A stretch of DNA of 64,000 nt from Nitrosomonas sp. GTDB lineage: Bacteria > Pseudomonadota > Gammaproteobacteria > Burkholderiales > Nitrosomonadaceae. The position numbers were made by a program, and so were the translations under genes. The notes under the pieces are model-generated. The model was not told the DNA's origin and ran no database searches. It saw only the letters and a program-made list of their open reading frames with translations. Below, one piece after another: positions 35,111 to 44,339 of the stretch; the first letter of the stretch is position 1, and every line of letters begins with the position of its first letter. The DNA lies in assembly GCA_019745325.1 (NCBI GenBank), contig JAIETK010000003.1, positions 1-64,000 of the forward strand, given 5' to 3'.

Positions 35111-35833
35111 TTAAGGAAGAAACAGGAGAAAGCAAGCACCTTTCATAGGACCGCCGTTTTCCAGCTTCAATTTCCCGGACACTCCCTGGTTCCGATGCAT
35201 CCGCGCAACCTTGTCCGAAAAATAAAAACCCAATCCAGTGCTATTTTCCAAAGGATCTACGCGGCGCATTGAATCATAGCTGTCCTGCAGCATTGCAACC
35301 GGATAGCCGCGCCCATTGTCTTCTATACGCAGCAACAATTGCCCATTCTGTTCTTCGGCGGCAATGCGAATACAATCCCGGGTATAACGGATTGCATTAT
35401 TGATGGCATTGCCGACAACCGCATTGATCAAATCCTCGTCAAAGTACCAATGCAACTCCGGATCGACATGGGCTTCCAGGGTAATTTGACGGAATTGCAG
35501 CAAATCGGAATATTGCGCAACGATCCCGGCTATAAAATCCCTCAAACTGACATATTGCACATCAAAAGGATAGACTCTTTGGCCGACTTTATAGAGCGTC
35601 AACAATTGAACCAGGCTATTGTTAACGCGTTTTGCTTCGGCATTCACTCGCACCAGTTCAGCATGCGCGGCAAGTTGACTTGCATCGGCATTTGCCAGCG
35701 TTTTTTCCAGGCTGTTCAATAACAGGCACACCGAATTTTTCGTATCGTGAATCGAAGAAACCAGGAAATTCATCAGATCCGGTTCAACGGGGAGGTTACC
35801 CGTGTCCGGGTTATTGTTCTCAGATAGGCTCAT
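35111..35833 (-). CDS. Sensor histidine kinase without transmembrane segments
   Basis: About 240 aa from the ATG (MSLSENNN); a TTG start 45 bases further upstream is possible, and neither has a clear ribosome-binding site. The likely phosphoacceptor is in VSSIHDTKNSVCLLL, where HDTKN replaces the usual H-E/D-x-x-N/P context. The HATPase_c domain shows the N box (NAVVGNAINNAIRYT), G1 (IEDNGRGYP) and G2 (STGLGFYFSDKVAR). No sensor domain or membrane helix is present, so it must receive its signal in the cytoplasm or from a partner. It pairs with the downstream TPR response regulator. Confidence 0.85.
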   Translation of the reverse strand: MSLSENNNPDTGNLPVEPDLMNFLVSSIHDTKNSVCLLLNSLEKTLANADASQLAAHAELVRVNAEAKRVNNSLVQLLTLYKVGQRVYPFDVQYVSLRDFIAGIVAQYSDLLQFRQITLEAHVDPELHWYFDEDLINAVVGNAINNAIRYTRDCIRIAAEEQNGQLLLRIEDNGRGYPVAMLQDSYDSMRRVDPLENSTGLGFYFSDKVARMHRNQGVSGKLKLENGGPMKGACFLLFLP

Positions 35834-35931
35834 TTTGATATGCCGCAAACCAGCGTCCTCATCATTTTTCTTACGCAACTTAACGGCAAGACACCCTGAA
35901 TCTGTAGTTTTACAATCAAAATCAGAGAGTT

Positions 35932-36717
35932 CTATGGCAAACGATAAACTACTCCACGTTTCCTGAGATCGTTCAGAATTTGAATACCACCCTGAACAAC
36001 CGTCTCGGGTTGCGGGTGGTTCATTTCTGCGGCTACTTGATGCAACAACGTCAAACCGGATTTGGCGGCACTCTCACCGGCCAAATGCAGCAAGCGCGCT
36101 GTTATTTTATTAATCTCAATAAATTGCACATTAAAATCCTGATCCCGGTAAACGATCAGATTCGTCTTTGATGCGTCAGCTCTATCGGGCTGAAAATCCG
36201 GAGTTATCCGGTGGACAGGAAACGAGTAGCCGAGTACCCATGCCAACGGCGAAATTGCCGGAACTCCCTCCAGTAAATCGCCAGCAGAATCCGTTGCGGC
36301 TTCCGTCATGCTTTCATCGAAGATAGCGAGCGCGAGTTCCACCCACTCATAGTGCGCCAATTCAAACAGAAAAGGCGGATCATCAGCACAGGGTTTCCGC
36401 TCGGATTCGAGGTATTTCAAAAACTCCCGGGGTATCTCCGGAAACAACGGGGTATGCGACACATGATGGGCGAAATAATCCCGGATGAGTGCATGCCAAT
36501 GGCTATCGGGCATAATCTTCCGTAACACTGGAAAGGTATTGGCAATTAAATCCTCCACGTTGTTATAAAACAATTCGCAGTAGATTTTCATGCGCCGTTC
36601 CTCCACACCTTGTGGATGCGGTTTCTTTTCCGGGTCACGAATGTGCGCTGCAAATGCATATTGCTGCCGCACAAAATCCGGCCGGTCAGGCGTGTTGTAA
36701 GTAACCGCCGGCTTCAT
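35932..36717 (-). CDS. bufC: DUF2063 partner protein of an MNIO RiPP enzyme (BufC/HvfC type)
   Basis: A 261-aa protein of the DUF2063 'putative DNA-binding' family, in fact the usual partner of DUF692 enzymes. Visible are the N-terminal helical domain ([39 protein letters not shown]) and [13 protein letters not shown], then a beta-rich C-terminal half. In studied systems this protein delivers the precursor peptide to the oxidase. Its start overlaps the end of the oxidase gene by 32 bases, indicating tight coupling. The gene name is by cluster analogy. Confidence 0.9.
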   Translation of the reverse strand: MKPAVTYNTPDRPDFVRQQYAFAAHIRDPEKKPHPQGVEERRMKIYCELFYNNVEDLIANTFPVLRKIMPDSHWHALIRDYFAHHVSHTPLFPEIPREFLKYLESERKPCADDPPFLFELAHYEWVELALAIFDESMTEAATDSAGDLLEGVPAISPLAWVLGYSFPVHRITPDFQPDRADASKTNLIVYRDQDFNVQFIEINKITARLLHLAGESAAKSGLTLLHQVAAEMNHPQPETVVQGGIQILNDLRKRGVVYRLP

Positions 36718-37552
36718 TGCGCCATTTGGTTTGAAGAGAATGAATCGTTGCTACCTCACGCAACAAATCGGCAATCGGTGGAATATTGAAATCGCGCTCA
36801 AGCAAGGTTGGAATAACACCCAAGCGCTGGTAGGTTTTATCGAGCAATTGCCATACCGGATCGATGACATCGGCACCGTGCGTATCGACGATCAGATCGG
36901 CTGCTTCCTGATAGTGTCCAGCCACATGAAGATAGCGGATACGCTCCGCCGGCAAGCGCAGCAGAAATGCCTCGGCGTCGTAATCGTGGTTGATGCTGTT
37001 GACATAAATATTATTCACATCCAATAGCAAATCGCAATCGGCTTCCTGCAGTATCGCGTTGATGAAGTCGGCTTCCTCCAACTGCTTTCCAGGCGCCGCA
37101 TAATAAGAAACATTCTCGATTGCGATACGTTGTTCAAGGATTTCTTGAACGCGCCGGATCCGGCTTGCTACATAAAAAACCGCTTCTTCGGTAAACGGGA
37201 TTGGCAGCAAATCGTATAAATGACCGTCATCGCTGCAATAACTTAAATGCTCGCTGTAAGTGCGGATATGATGATCTTTCAGGAAACGCTTGAGCTTGTG
37301 CAAGAAAGCTTCGTCAAGCGGTGACGGACCGCCGATCGACAACGAAAGTCCGTGGCAGATAAAAGGAAATCGCTCGGTTAGCTGTCGAAATTGGTGGCCG
37401 TACCGGCCACCGACACCAATCCAGTTTTCCGGAGCCACTTCCCAGAAATCGACGGATTGCGTGGCCTGATCCGTCAGCGAGCTCAGCATCGAACGCCGCA
37501 GACCCAGGCCCGCGCCATGAACAGGAAATGATCGGCTGCTCATGGGTTGCAT
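36686..37552 (-). CDS. bufB: DUF692 multinuclear non-heme iron oxidase (MNIO), BufB/HvfB type
   Basis: A TIM-barrel-like iron enzyme of 288 aa that modifies cysteines in a ribosomal peptide. Conserved metal-ligand regions are visible: [59 protein letters not shown] and DTHGADV. In characterised members the enzyme turns Cys of EGKCG motifs into oxazolone/thioamide or thiooxazole groups that bind copper. It starts 3 bases after the precursor gene and overlaps the partner gene, so all three form one operon. Confidence 0.93.
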   Translation of the reverse strand: MQPMSSRSFPVHGAGLGLRRSMLSSLTDQATQSVDFWEVAPENWIGVGGRYGHQFRQLTERFPFICHGLSLSIGGPSPLDEAFLHKLKRFLKDHHIRTYSEHLSYCSDDGHLYDLLPIPFTEEAVFYVASRIRRVQEILEQRIAIENVSYYAAPGKQLEEADFINAILQEADCDLLLDVNNIYVNSINHDYDAEAFLLRLPAERIRYLHVAGHYQEAADLIVDTHGADVIDPVWQLLDKTYQRLGVIPTLLERDFNIPPIADLLREVATIHSLQTKWRNEAGGYLQHA

Positions 37553-37555
37553 TGG

Positions 37556-37894
37556 TTACTTTTTAGAAGAACCGCATTTGCCTTCGCCGCATTTACCTTC
37601 TTGTTCGGCCTTCTTACCGCCGCACTTGCCTTCCATGTTTTGCTTCATCTCGGTTTTGCCGCCACACTTGCCTTCGCCGCATTTACCTTCCATATTTTGT
37701 TTGGATTCTTTACCGCCTTCTTGCGCCGGTTTATTGGCGCTGCTGGCATCGGCCAGTTGCATGTAACCGCCGGATAATTCATTCATCGCAAACGGATTGG
37801 CGCTGCTATCCGCCAGCAAATCACCGGCACCAAGACTGGTGACCAATGCAGCGCTAACCGCGAGTGAAACTGGTTTAACTGATTTTTTCGACAT
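37556..37894 (-). CDS. bufA: EGKCG-repeat RiPP metallophore precursor (BufA/HvfA type)
   Basis: A 112-aa exported precursor. Residues 1 to about 29 form a signal peptide (LAVSAALVTSLGAGDLLA). A conserved leader-like NPFAMNELSGGYMQLAD lies at about 33-49. The C-terminal core is low-complexity, with five EGKCG motifs bearing all five cysteines (C72, C77, C91, C102, C107), in the pattern EGKCGEGKCG, EGKCGG, EGKCGEGKCG. These cysteines are the expected targets of the adjacent MNIO enzyme. The mature product would be a periplasmic or secreted copper-binding peptide. Confidence 0.92.
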   Translation of the reverse strand: MSKKSVKPVSLAVSAALVTSLGAGDLLADSSANPFAMNELSGGYMQLADASSANKPAQEGGKESKQNMEGKCGEGKCGGKTEMKQNMEGKCGGKKAEQEGKCGEGKCGSSKK

Positions 37895-37960
37895 CTTTTA
37901 TCTCCATAAAAAATTAAAACAACGACAATCGATGATGATAACGCCGAATTAAAACAAAGG

Positions 37961-38099
37961 AAACGCTTATCAATTCACCGGGCAAGATGAGATGCAAGGC
38001 GGATGAAGCGCAAGGAACGAGATATATCAATGCGATAGACAAGTTTCTGAGCACCGCCCAACGCAGCAAATCGCTTGCGCGGACAATTAATCAATGCTT
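37961..38099 (-). repeat. MITE-like 139-bp repeat, copy 3 (inverted, diverged)
   Basis: The ends AAACGCTTATCAAT (37961-37974) and ATTAATCAATGCTT (38086-38099) are degenerate forms of the terminal repeats of copies 1 and 2. Read on the minus strand the interior aligns with them (TTGCTGCGTTGGGCGGTGCTC, TATCGCATTGATATATCTCG, CTTGCGCTTCATCCGCC). It sits between the precursor gene and an orphan gene. Confidence 0.7.
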
Positions 38100-38197
38100 C
38101 CCTATCCTATCTTTCTTTTTTTGAATGCGCCTCTCTGATAAACTCAGCGCTTCGAAAATTATTATAAAAATACGCCTGCTAACTTAAGGAGTTCCGA

Positions 38198-38920
38198 ATG
38201 TTTGACAAACCTAACCAGATTATTTTTTACATCAACATCGTCATGCTTGCCTTTGGTGTGTTCGTCGCACTGGCGACCGATTTCATAGCGATCGGATTGA
38301 TTTTTGCTCTTTGCGCCGCGCTGCTGATCGCCGACCAAATCAGACAAAACAAGTTTGCATTTTCCATCTCGGATTTAAGAAAAATACTGACCGTGCATGA
38401 TACCTGCGGAAAAAAAGCAACTGTGACACAAACACAAATGACCACCGCATGCCATAGCGATAATTCAGAATACTGGTTCAAAAATATCCGCGCCATCGGC
38501 AGCATCAGCAATTTCCGCATCAATAATGGCGATCCGGCTGAACAAAGAAAAGAAAACGACAGCTACCATGTCTGCATGAAATTCCCGCCTGAGTTGAAAG
38601 TGATTGACGGTTCCGATTTAACTTTGACGTATCAATGCGAAGGTGCTTTCACCCAAAACGAAGGCATACTGTCGCATGTCGTCGACGACGATACACAACG
38701 CTTGCACATGACCGTCGAACTGCCTTCAGGACGCGCCATTGCAACTGCGCGTTTTTTCTGCATCCATGACGGTAAAGAAGAAGCGTTATTGCCTCCCGTA
38801 ATCTCCGGAAACACAAAAATCGATGCGGAAGTGAAAAACCCGAAACGGGGCGCGGAATATTGCCTGCAGTGGAATTGGGAAGAAGAAGGTCTGCTGAAGA
38901 AAGTCAGTTGCCTTTTTTAG
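38198..38920 (+). CDS. Hypothetical membrane-anchored protein, 240 aa
   Basis: Unrecognised. A strong ribosome-binding site (TAAGGAG) precedes the ATG. Residues 8-50 contain two closely spaced hydrophobic segments (IIFYINIVMLAFGVFVALA and FIAIGLIFALCAALLIA). The remainder is soluble, mixed alpha/beta, with six cysteines in the soluble part (about 68, 82, 116, 136, 180, 212 and a terminal one near 238). The repeated pattern of beta strands with Cys could suggest disulfides if the domain is periplasmic, but the topology is not clear. A hairpin follows the gene. Confidence 0.7.
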   Translation: MFDKPNQIIFYINIVMLAFGVFVALATDFIAIGLIFALCAALLIADQIRQNKFAFSISDLRKILTVHDTCGKKATVTQTQMTTACHSDNSEYWFKNIRAIGSISNFRINNGDPAEQRKENDSYHVCMKFPPELKVIDGSDLTLTYQCEGAFTQNEGILSHVVDDDTQRLHMTVELPSGRAIATARFFCIHDGKEEALLPPVISGNTKIDAEVKNPKRGAEYCLQWNWEEEGLLKKVSCLF

Positions 38921-38969
38921 ATTGTCTTCCCTATCCAATTACACAGTCACAAAATTAAATCACTCGTAC

Positions 38970-38995
38970 CAGGCTGGATTGAAAAATCCAGCCTG
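38970..38995 (+). terminator. Hairpin after the orphan membrane protein gene
   Basis: CAGGCTGGATT (38970-38980) and AATCCAGCCTG (38985-38995) form a perfect 11-bp stem closed by a GAAA tetraloop. No T-run follows, so termination efficiency is uncertain, but its position 50 bases after the stop and before murJ fits a terminator. Confidence 0.55.
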
Positions 38996-39041
38996 CAGTT
39001 ATCACACCGTTGCCCACTACTAGCATCAATATCTCAAGCCG

Positions 39042-40580
39042 TTGAATCTCCTTAAAGCCCTCGCCGCGGTCAGCAGTATGACTTTCGTGTCACGCATCCT
39101 CGGTTTCGTGCGCGACATCCTGATCGCACGGATTTTTGGCGCAGGAATGGCAACCGATGCTTTTTTTGTCGCGTTTCGCATCCCCAACCTGCTGCGGCGG
39201 CTGTTCGCCGAAGGGGCTTTTTCGCAGGCTTTCGTTCCGATCCTCGCCGAATATAAAAACACCCGCACGCATGAAGAAACCCGCAGCTTGATCGATCACA
39301 TCGCGATGCTGCTTGGCGTCGTTTTGTTCATCGTCACGGCTCTCGGTATTATCGCGGCACCGTTGATCATTTACGCCAGCGCGCCCGGATTCTCTGCCGA
39401 TCCGGAAAAATTCGATTTAACCGTGCAACTGCTGCAAATCACATTTCCCTATATTTTGTTCATTTCGCTGGTGGCATTAGCCGGTGGCATTCTTAACACT
39501 TACGGGAAATTCAATGTACCGGCCATCACACCGGCGCTTTTGAACTTGTCTTTCATCGGTTGCGCATTCTGGTTGACGCCCTTGATCGATCCGCCCGTTG
39601 TGGCGCTTGCTTGGGCGGTTTTTATCGGCGGCATTTTACAATTGGCGTTTCAAATTCCATTTTTGTTGAAACTCAGATTAATGCCGCGTATCCAGTTCCG
39701 CAATCCGGATACCGGCGCGTGGCGCGTGCTCAAACTCATGGGACCGGCGATTTTCGGCGTATCGGTCAGCCAGCTCAGCCTGTTGATCAATACCATATTC
39801 GCTTCGTTGCTGGTAACCGGCAGCGTTTCCTGGATGTATTACGCCGACCGGCTGATGGAATTTCCCGCCGGTCTGCTCGGCGTCGCGCTCGGCACCATTT
39901 TGCTGCCGTCACTGGCCAAGCATTACAGCACCAACAGCAACGATGAATATTCCCGGCTGCTCGACTGGGGCTTGCGCATGACCATGCTGCTGACGCTCCC
40001 GGCCGCACTCGCGCTCGCTTTGTTGTCGGTACCGCTGATCACCACCCTGTTTTATCATGGCGCCTTCACCGAGCACGATGTTTGGATGACACGCGAAGCC
40101 CTGGTCGCGTATAGCGTCGGTTTGCTCGGCATCATCCTGGTAAAAGTGCTCGCACCGGGATTCTATGCCCGCCAGAACATCAAAACACCGGTCAAAATCG
40201 CCGTCATCACCTTGATCGCCACGCAACTGATGAACCTGATTTTCATCACGCCGCTGCAGCACGCCGGGCTGGCGCTGGCGATCGGACTCGGCGCTTGCTT
40301 GAATGCAGGATTGTTGTTTTACCAACTGCGTAAGCAAGCCATTTACCAACCGCAACCCGGCTGGCTGGTTTTCTTTGCCAAAATACTGCTGGCGCTGGCG
40401 GTCATGGGCATCGTGCTGTGGTTCACCGCTGGCAATGACGCAACCTGGCTGACCGGCTCGGCATTGTCCCGCGCCACGCAGCTTAGCGGCGTAGTATTAG
40501 CCGGCGCCGCCAGCTATTTCGCCGCGCTCTGGCTGCTCGGATTCCGCCTGAAAGACTTCACCCAACGGCAGACGTTGTAG
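39042..40580 (+). CDS. murJ: Lipid II flippase MurJ
   Basis: Flips the peptidoglycan precursor lipid II across the inner membrane. The 512-aa protein has about 14 helices, with the family N-terminus [19 protein letters not shown] followed by LGFVRD, the [23 protein letters not shown] motif, and [26 protein letters not shown]. It begins with TTG, chosen because the residues it adds match the conserved family start; the next ATG (39078) would remove them. No operon partner is obvious. Confidence 0.95.
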   Translation: MNLLKALAAVSSMTFVSRILGFVRDILIARIFGAGMATDAFFVAFRIPNLLRRLFAEGAFSQAFVPILAEYKNTRTHEETRSLIDHIAMLLGVVLFIVTALGIIAAPLIIYASAPGFSADPEKFDLTVQLLQITFPYILFISLVALAGGILNTYGKFNVPAITPALLNLSFIGCAFWLTPLIDPPVVALAWAVFIGGILQLAFQIPFLLKLRLMPRIQFRNPDTGAWRVLKLMGPAIFGVSVSQLSLLINTIFASLLVTGSVSWMYYADRLMEFPAGLLGVALGTILLPSLAKHYSTNSNDEYSRLLDWGLRMTMLLTLPAALALALLSVPLITTLFYHGAFTEHDVWMTREALVAYSVGLLGIILVKVLAPGFYARQNIKTPVKIAVITLIATQLMNLIFITPLQHAGLALAIGLGACLNAGLLFYQLRKQAIYQPQPGWLVFFAKILLALAVMGIVLWFTAGNDATWLTGSALSRATQLSGVVLAGAASYFAALWLLGFRLKDFTQRQTL

Positions 40581-40734
40581 TCCGCTTAGCCGGTTAGCAC
40601 GTCAGTCAGTTTTATTTGCTTCCGCTAAAGAGGTAAACTGCAGACTTCTCATAGACCGAAACGCTCTCGGTTGAATGGAAGAATTGTCTATCAAAATGAG
40701 ACAATTACATTCTAGTTCGATTAGGGGAAGTGCA

Positions 40735-43422
40735 ATGAACTTACCGCAACAATCAAAACATTACGTTGAGCAAATTGCCAAGGATGCACTAGATCAGTTC
40801 GAAAAGGTGTCTACAGCAGCCAAAACTGCAATTTTCAATGCACTCAATCTCGGCACTGACGCGCTGGCAGCGGTCAATACAATGACTGATGGATCTGCTC
40901 TTCAACGGCTAGGGCAGATCAGTCAGGCAAACCTTGAAAGTTACCAAATTCTCGCTCGGGAACCGGCCATTGCGCGGGTTGCGGTACTTGATGAGGATGG
41001 TCGGCAGCGCGTCTATTACATTTGCCGCACAACGCCCATCACTGGCGTTTCTAACCTTGCCAGCTATCGCGCCCCGGTGGGCCGGTTGGCTTCGCTGCCT
41101 GTCGGCACAGAGTTTTCAATACCCAACGTCGGTATCGTTGAGGTTGTTGGACGCACCCAGCTACGACCATCACACCTCGCCGAGGGTTGGGATTCCCGCG
41201 ACACAATTATCGAAGCGGATGATCTTGGCTCCTTCACGATCGAGTCACTTCGCTCTCTACTCTACAAGGCTGCCGGAGAGGAAGTTACCGAAGATCGGCT
41301 GAAACAACTCCTGGCAGAAGAAAGCGAAACCGCCAACATCATTGAGGGCGTGCGCCGCAGTGTCATCACAAAGATGGGGCTCCGCGACCAACCGATTCTC
41401 GACCAATACCAAGATGAGATTTTTCGGTTGCCTCTCGATCAACGGCTGCTGATTCTTGGCCCTCCAGGAACGGGGAAAACCACGACACTGATTCGCCGTC
41501 TCGGCCAAAAGCTCGACATTGCCTTCCTCGAGGAAGAAGAACTCCGGACAGTCGAAAGCGTCACCAGCGCAACTGGGGGGTCGCACGCGAATAGCTGGGT
41601 GATGTTCACCCCGACGGAATTGCTCAAGCAGTACCTCAAAGAGGCATTTGCCCGTGAGGGCGTTCCAGCACCCGACATGCGGATTCGCACCTGGGCAGAC
41701 TATCGACGCGAACTGGGTCGCAGCACCTTCGGCGTTCTGCGCACTGCAAGTGGCGGCGGAGCATTCGTCCTAAAGGAGGCCGCCGAGACATTACTCCCCG
41801 AAGCATCCGATACACCAATCAAATGGTTTGAGGATTTCGATGCCTGGCAGAAAACCACGTTCATCAATGATCTGCGCCAGGCAGCCGCTGGTCTGAGTGA
41901 AAACTCATCCTCCAATATCGCATCAGTGGGTCGGCGACTGGTTGAGACTCTTGACCGCGCCAACACTAACAATCTGGCGACGACTTTCTCCGCACTTATC
42001 GGCGAGGTCAGTGGTATTCAATCCCTCGTGACAGGTCTCAAGGAGGCTACTGACGAGAAGATTAAGGGTGTCCTTAATCTCCAACTCAGCCGAGACATGG
42101 GATTCATCGATTCGTTGGCAAAATTCATCGATGGACTGCAGAAGGCTCCGGATATTGACGCCGAGGATCCGGATGATCTTGATGCGGATGAGGAAGAAGC
42201 AACCTCTCCACGGACTGGTCGTACGGCAACGGTAACCACCTACATGCAGGCGGTTCGTGCCCAGGCTCGGACCCAAGCCCGCAAGCGCCCGCTGGGGAAG
42301 AACACTCGTAACGGGAAGATCATCGAATGGCTCGGAGATCGTGGTCTCGGCGAGTCGGACAGGGCTGAAGTGGGAGCAAGTCTGCTGATCCAGGCTAGCG
42401 CCCGTCGTTTTACCAATCCGGTGAAGCGCTACCTAGATGCGATCCCCCGCCGCTACCGCGCTTATCGCCGACTGCGCCAAGAAGAGGGACGCTGGTATCG
42501 CAAGGATGGGTTTAACCCGACCGATCTCCATCCTCTGGAACTGGATGCCATTCTTCTCGGCATCCTCCGTGGGGCGAACGAGTTGTTGAGTCGTGCAACC
42601 ATCGTTCGCGACATCGATCTCCCGGTCTGGTCGTCACTGAAGCCGGTTCTGGACTTACACAAGAATCAGGTCGTCGTGGACGAGGCGACGGACTTTTCGC
42701 CTATCCAATTGGCTTGTATGGCAGCCCTTGCCAATCCGAAGATCCAATCCTTTTTTGCATGTGGCGACTTTAACCAGCGACTGACGACGTGGGGTAGCCG
42801 CTCGATCGACGATGTGAAATGGGTCTTTCCGGAAATCGACATCAAGGAAATCACAGTTTCCTACCGCCAGAGCCGAAAACTCAACGATCTAGCCAGAGCA
42901 ATTATTGTGGCAACCAGCGGTACTGATAGTGACGTAATGCTTCCCGCGCACGTCGACAACGAAGGCGTTCCACCCACACTGCTGGAGAACGCTCCAGAGC
43001 AGACCGAAGTAGTGGATTGGATGGCCCAACGGATCCGCGAGATTGAGCAGTTTCTTGAGCAAATGCCCTCTATCGCAGTATTTGTTGAGAGCGAAGCCGA
43101 GGTTCAGCCTCTTGCAGATGCGCTGAATAAAGCGCTGGCTGCGGAGAATGCCCAGGTTGTCGCCTGCCCAAAGGGGCAAGTCATGGGCCAGGATAACGAT
43201 GTCCGAGTTTTCGATGTCCAGCACATAAAGGGATTGGAATTCGAAGCCGTGTTTTTCGTCGGCGTCGATCGGCTAGCCTCGATTCACCCACAACTTTTCG
43301 ACAAATATCTCTACGTTGGAACGACTCGGGCCGCCACTTATCTCGGCTGGACTTGCGATCAAGCGATACCAGAGAAAATCGCATCGTTACGGCCGATGTT
43401 TAAAATGAACTGGCAACAGTAA
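40735..43422 (+). CDS. Large solitary SF1 (UvrD/Rep-like) helicase with an unusual N-terminal domain
   Basis: An 895-aa ATP-dependent helicase from an ATG with ribosome-binding site AGGGGAAG; an earlier in-frame ATG lacks one. Walker A is GPPGTGKTT at about 242-250, Walker B VVDEATDFSPIQ at about 645, followed by FFACGDFNQRL, VSYRQSRKLNDLA and the C-terminal HIKGLEFEAVFFVG and YVGTTRAATYL. The first 240 residues include YRAPVGRLASLPVGTEFSIP-like text that resembles the C-terminal fold of GreA/GreB factors. An acidic linker (DAEDPDDLDADEEEA) is central. No nuclease motif was seen. It stands alone; a role in transcription-linked repair or phage defence is possible. Confidence 0.85.
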   Translation: MNLPQQSKHYVEQIAKDALDQFEKVSTAAKTAIFNALNLGTDALAAVNTMTDGSALQRLGQISQANLESYQILAREPAIARVAVLDEDGRQRVYYICRTTPITGVSNLASYRAPVGRLASLPVGTEFSIPNVGIVEVVGRTQLRPSHLAEGWDSRDTIIEADDLGSFTIESLRSLLYKAAGEEVTEDRLKQLLAEESETANIIEGVRRSVITKMGLRDQPILDQYQDEIFRLPLDQRLLILGPPGTGKTTTLIRRLGQKLDIAFLEEEELRTVESVTSATGGSHANSWVMFTPTELLKQYLKEAFAREGVPAPDMRIRTWADYRRELGRSTFGVLRTASGGGAFVLKEAAETLLPEASDTPIKWFEDFDAWQKTTFINDLRQAAAGLSENSSSNIASVGRRLVETLDRANTNNLATTFSALIGEVSGIQSLVTGLKEATDEKIKGVLNLQLSRDMGFIDSLAKFIDGLQKAPDIDAEDPDDLDADEEEATSPRTGRTATVTTYMQAVRAQARTQARKRPLGKNTRNGKIIEWLGDRGLGESDRAEVGASLLIQASARRFTNPVKRYLDAIPRRYRAYRRLRQEEGRWYRKDGFNPTDLHPLELDAILLGILRGANELLSRATIVRDIDLPVWSSLKPVLDLHKNQVVVDEATDFSPIQLACMAALANPKIQSFFACGDFNQRLTTWGSRSIDDVKWVFPEIDIKEITVSYRQSRKLNDLARAIIVATSGTDSDVMLPAHVDNEGVPPTLLENAPEQTEVVDWMAQRIREIEQFLEQMPSIAVFVESEAEVQPLADALNKALAAENAQVVACPKGQVMGQDNDVRVFDVQHIKGLEFEAVFFVGVDRLASIHPQLFDKYLYVGTTRAATYLGWTCDQAIPEKIASLRPMFKMNWQQ

Positions 43423-43771
43423 ATTGGTGTTGTTACATTTTGACAGACAATCTTCTTAACTCTCTAGGCAGCTGCTCGAGATTTTTTACCTGACGAAACC
43501 AAGTTTATTATCTGCTGGCCAAAATTCACGAGGCGAGCTGTTTTACGGCTTTCATTGTTCTTAATAAGATCATAATACGTTCACTCAAAGAAGGAGGGCA
43601 TCCGTCCAGCTTCAGATCTCTCGCCTGATAACCAAAGAGAAATTCAAAACTCATAGCTACCGACTCTTTTCACTTACACCCCCCAAACTGCTTGAAATCC
43701 CCCCTTGATTCGTTTATGGTCTCTATTCACTGCCAATCGACAAACCGGATTTTCCATCAAGGGTTAGCGCC
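43423..43771. other. Gap after the helicase gene with no convincing gene
   Basis: This 349-bp stretch contains a 42-codon minus-strand frame (43526-43654, beginning MSFEFLFGYQARD) without a ribosome-binding site, which may be a fragment of a lost gene. The promoter of the SRPBCC gene should lie in its right half. No repeat or clear terminator was found. Confidence 0.35.
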
Positions 43772-44263
43772 ATGTTCAATTTAGGTTCCATGCTCAATCT
43801 GGGTTCGACCGATCCGGTCATCGGCCGGGCGAATACGATCGTATCCTGTCCGGCGGCTGAATTATTCCGCTTTCTCGGGGACGGTCTGTTTGACAATTAC
43901 CCGAAATGGTCGCCGGAAGTCAAAGAGCTGGAGCAGTTGACGCCGGGGCCGGTCCGGCTCGGCACCGAAGGCCGGCAGGTGCGCGTCGATCAAGGGCGGC
44001 GCTCGGAATCGAAGTTTAAAATTTCAACCTTCGAGCCGGGTCAGCGCATTACGCTGGTTGGCGTATCCGATCCATTCCGCTGCACTTACGAGTTGCAGGA
44101 AATCAATCCGTCGCAGTCAACCAAGCTGACATTTTCTTTTGAGTTGCTGGAAATTCTGGCGATTATGCGGCCTTTTGAAGGATTGGTTCGTGTCGCCATC
44201 AAAGATGGCGCGGAACGTACGGTGCAAAACATCAAACGTTTGGTCGAAGCGGAAAAATCATGA
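43772..44263 (+). CDS. SRPBCC-fold protein (polyketide cyclase/START-like)
   Basis: A 163-aa small ligand-binding-type protein of the SRPBCC superfamily (VSCPAAELFRFLGDG, YPKWSPEVKELEQL, LGTEGRQVRVD, SKFKISTFEPGQRITLVG, KDGAERTVQNIKRLVE). Such proteins hold hydrophobic ligands or act as cyclases; no specific activity can be assigned. The short repeated Leu-Gly-Ser N-terminus (FNLGSMLNLGS) precedes the fold. It lies 76 bases upstream of an O-methyltransferase gene in the same direction, hinting at shared small-molecule metabolism. Confidence 0.82.
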   Translation: MFNLGSMLNLGSTDPVIGRANTIVSCPAAELFRFLGDGLFDNYPKWSPEVKELEQLTPGPVRLGTEGRQVRVDQGRRSESKFKISTFEPGQRITLVGVSDPFRCTYELQEINPSQSTKLTFSFELLEILAIMRPFEGLVRVAIKDGAERTVQNIKRLVEAEKS

Positions 44264-44339
44264 GAGCGCCAGCCGTCTCCGGATGTTTTGTTTTACGCGA
44301 TAACTGTTTCATAAACCGGATAGGATCAAAGGAGCACTG

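Noticed and set aside
43526-43654. 42-codon minus-strand ORF beginning MSFEFLFGYQ
   Set aside because: No ribosome-binding site and no family resemblance; at most a fragment of a lost gene.
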